DNA of 12,792 bases from Bordetella parapertussis (GTDB taxonomy: Bacteria > Pseudomonadota > Gammaproteobacteria > Burkholderiales > Burkholderiaceae_B): the NCBI GenBank assembly GCA_945862495.1, contig CAMAYM010000073.1, positions 1 to 12,792 of the forward strand. The letters run 5' to 3'. Below the pieces are notes generated by a model that was given only the letters and a program-made list of their open reading frames with translations, was not told where the DNA came from and made no database searches. Positions 12,336 through 12,792 of this stretch are shown piece after piece. Numbering within the stretch: the first letter of the stretch is position 1; every line of letters starts with the position of its first letter. The translations under genes were made by a program, and so were the position numbers.

Positions 12336-12792
12336 TTAAGCCGCTGCATAGGTCTTAGACCGATGCACAAGAAAATCAATCAAATGATTACGCACCTCGT
12401 AAAACTTTGGGTCATGATGCATCGTGGCGCGCGTGCGGTCCTTGGGCAAAGGATTCGTCACAATTTCAGCCAAAACCGCACGGGGTCCATTACTCATGAG
12501 AAAAATCTTGTCTGATAACAAAATCGCCTCATCTACGTCATGCGTAATCATGAATACCGTTTGTTGTGTGCCGCGCACAATTGTGACAAGCTCGTCTTGG
12601 ATATTGCCGCGGGTCAACGCATCCAGCGCACCAAAAGGCTCGTCAAGCAGCAGCATCTTGGGCTGAATCGCAAACGCACGTGCAATCCCGACGCGTTGCT
12701 TCATACCACCCGAAAGCTGAGAAGGTTTTTTATCTTCGGAACCCGTTAGATGCACCATGTCGATGAATTGTTGGACATGTGCTTCCACTTTG
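12336..12792 (-). CDS. ABC transporter ATP-binding protein, nitrate/cyanate/taurine type (C-terminal part)
   Basis: The frame is open from the TAA at 12336 to the right edge, so the N-terminus with the Walker A loop is outside the window. Present in order are the ABC signature LSGGMKQRVGIARAFA, Walker B MLLLDEP, the D-loop FGALDALTR and the switch histidine in FMITHDVDEAILL. The C-terminal tail NPLPKDRTRATMHHDPKFYE-VRNHLIDFLVHRS is of the kind found in NrtD/CynD nitrate- and cyanate-transport ATPases. The gene is the upstream neighbour of cynS on the same strand, so cyanate import (CynD) is the best reading, with nitrate or nitrite as the alternative. A permease and a periplasmic binding protein would be expected just beyond the window. 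Confidence 0.88.
   Translation of the reverse strand, partial: KVEAHVQQFIDMVHLTGSEDKKPSQLSGGMKQRVGIARAFAIQPKMLLLDEPFGALDALTRGNIQDELVTIVRGTQQTVFMITHDVDEAILLSDKIFLMSNGPRAVLAEIVTNPLPKDRTRATMHHDPKFYEVRNHLIDFLVHRSKTYAAA

Overview
The window looks like a chromosomal segment of a betaproteobacterium, probably of the order Burkholderiales. The clues are an orphan Bug-type (tripartite tricarboxylate transporter, TTT) periplasmic receptor, a B12-binding radical SAM protein of a type I associate with that order, an allantoate-amidohydrolase-like enzyme of the type seen in Burkholderia relatives, and a betaproteobacterial-looking tRNA(CAU). GC content looks moderate, so I do not name a genus.

Left part (1-5663): a truncated B12-binding radical SAM gene on the minus strand diverges from a plus-strand pair: a TSUP (TauE/SafE) membrane transporter, and an M81/MlrC-type metallohydrolase starting one base after it. 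Converging on this pair, with only 4 bp between stop codons, is a minus-strand group: an Ldh-family NAD(P)-dependent oxidoreductase, a Bug solute receptor and a small cupin. Together they resemble an uptake and catabolism island for a small carboxylate- or amide-type compound. The substrate cannot be read from sequence.

Middle (5664-8334): a good Fur box precedes a tight tonB-exbB-exbD operon, the energiser of TonB-dependent outer-membrane uptake. The tonB gene carries C9 and A9 homopolymers and an 18-bp tandem duplication in its periplasmic linker. Downstream of exbD is the 3' remnant of an IS3-family (IS150-like) insertion sequence with an in-frame TAG. It is flanked by a perfect 15-bp direct repeat and a cluster of short tandem repeats. 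This scar directly abuts the CCA end of a minus-strand tRNA gene with anticodon CAU.

Right part (8335-12792): a plus-strand LigI-like (2-pyrone-4,6-dicarboxylate lactonase family) amidohydrolase converges, with a 1-bp gap, on a minus-strand group. In transcription order that group is an ABC transporter ATPase of the nitrate/cyanate type (cut by the window edge), cyanase (cynS), a Zn-dependent amidohydrolase of the allantoate/N-carbamoyl-amino-acid family, and an M20 ArgE/DapE-type peptidase. The most interesting reading is a cyanate nitrogen-salvage operon joined to enzymes that could hydrolyse N-carbamoyl (ureido) compounds, the products formed when cyanate reacts with amines. This functional link is my inference. 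No CRISPR array, rRNA gene, phage gene or origin was seen, and no stretch over 300 bp lacks a gene or described feature.
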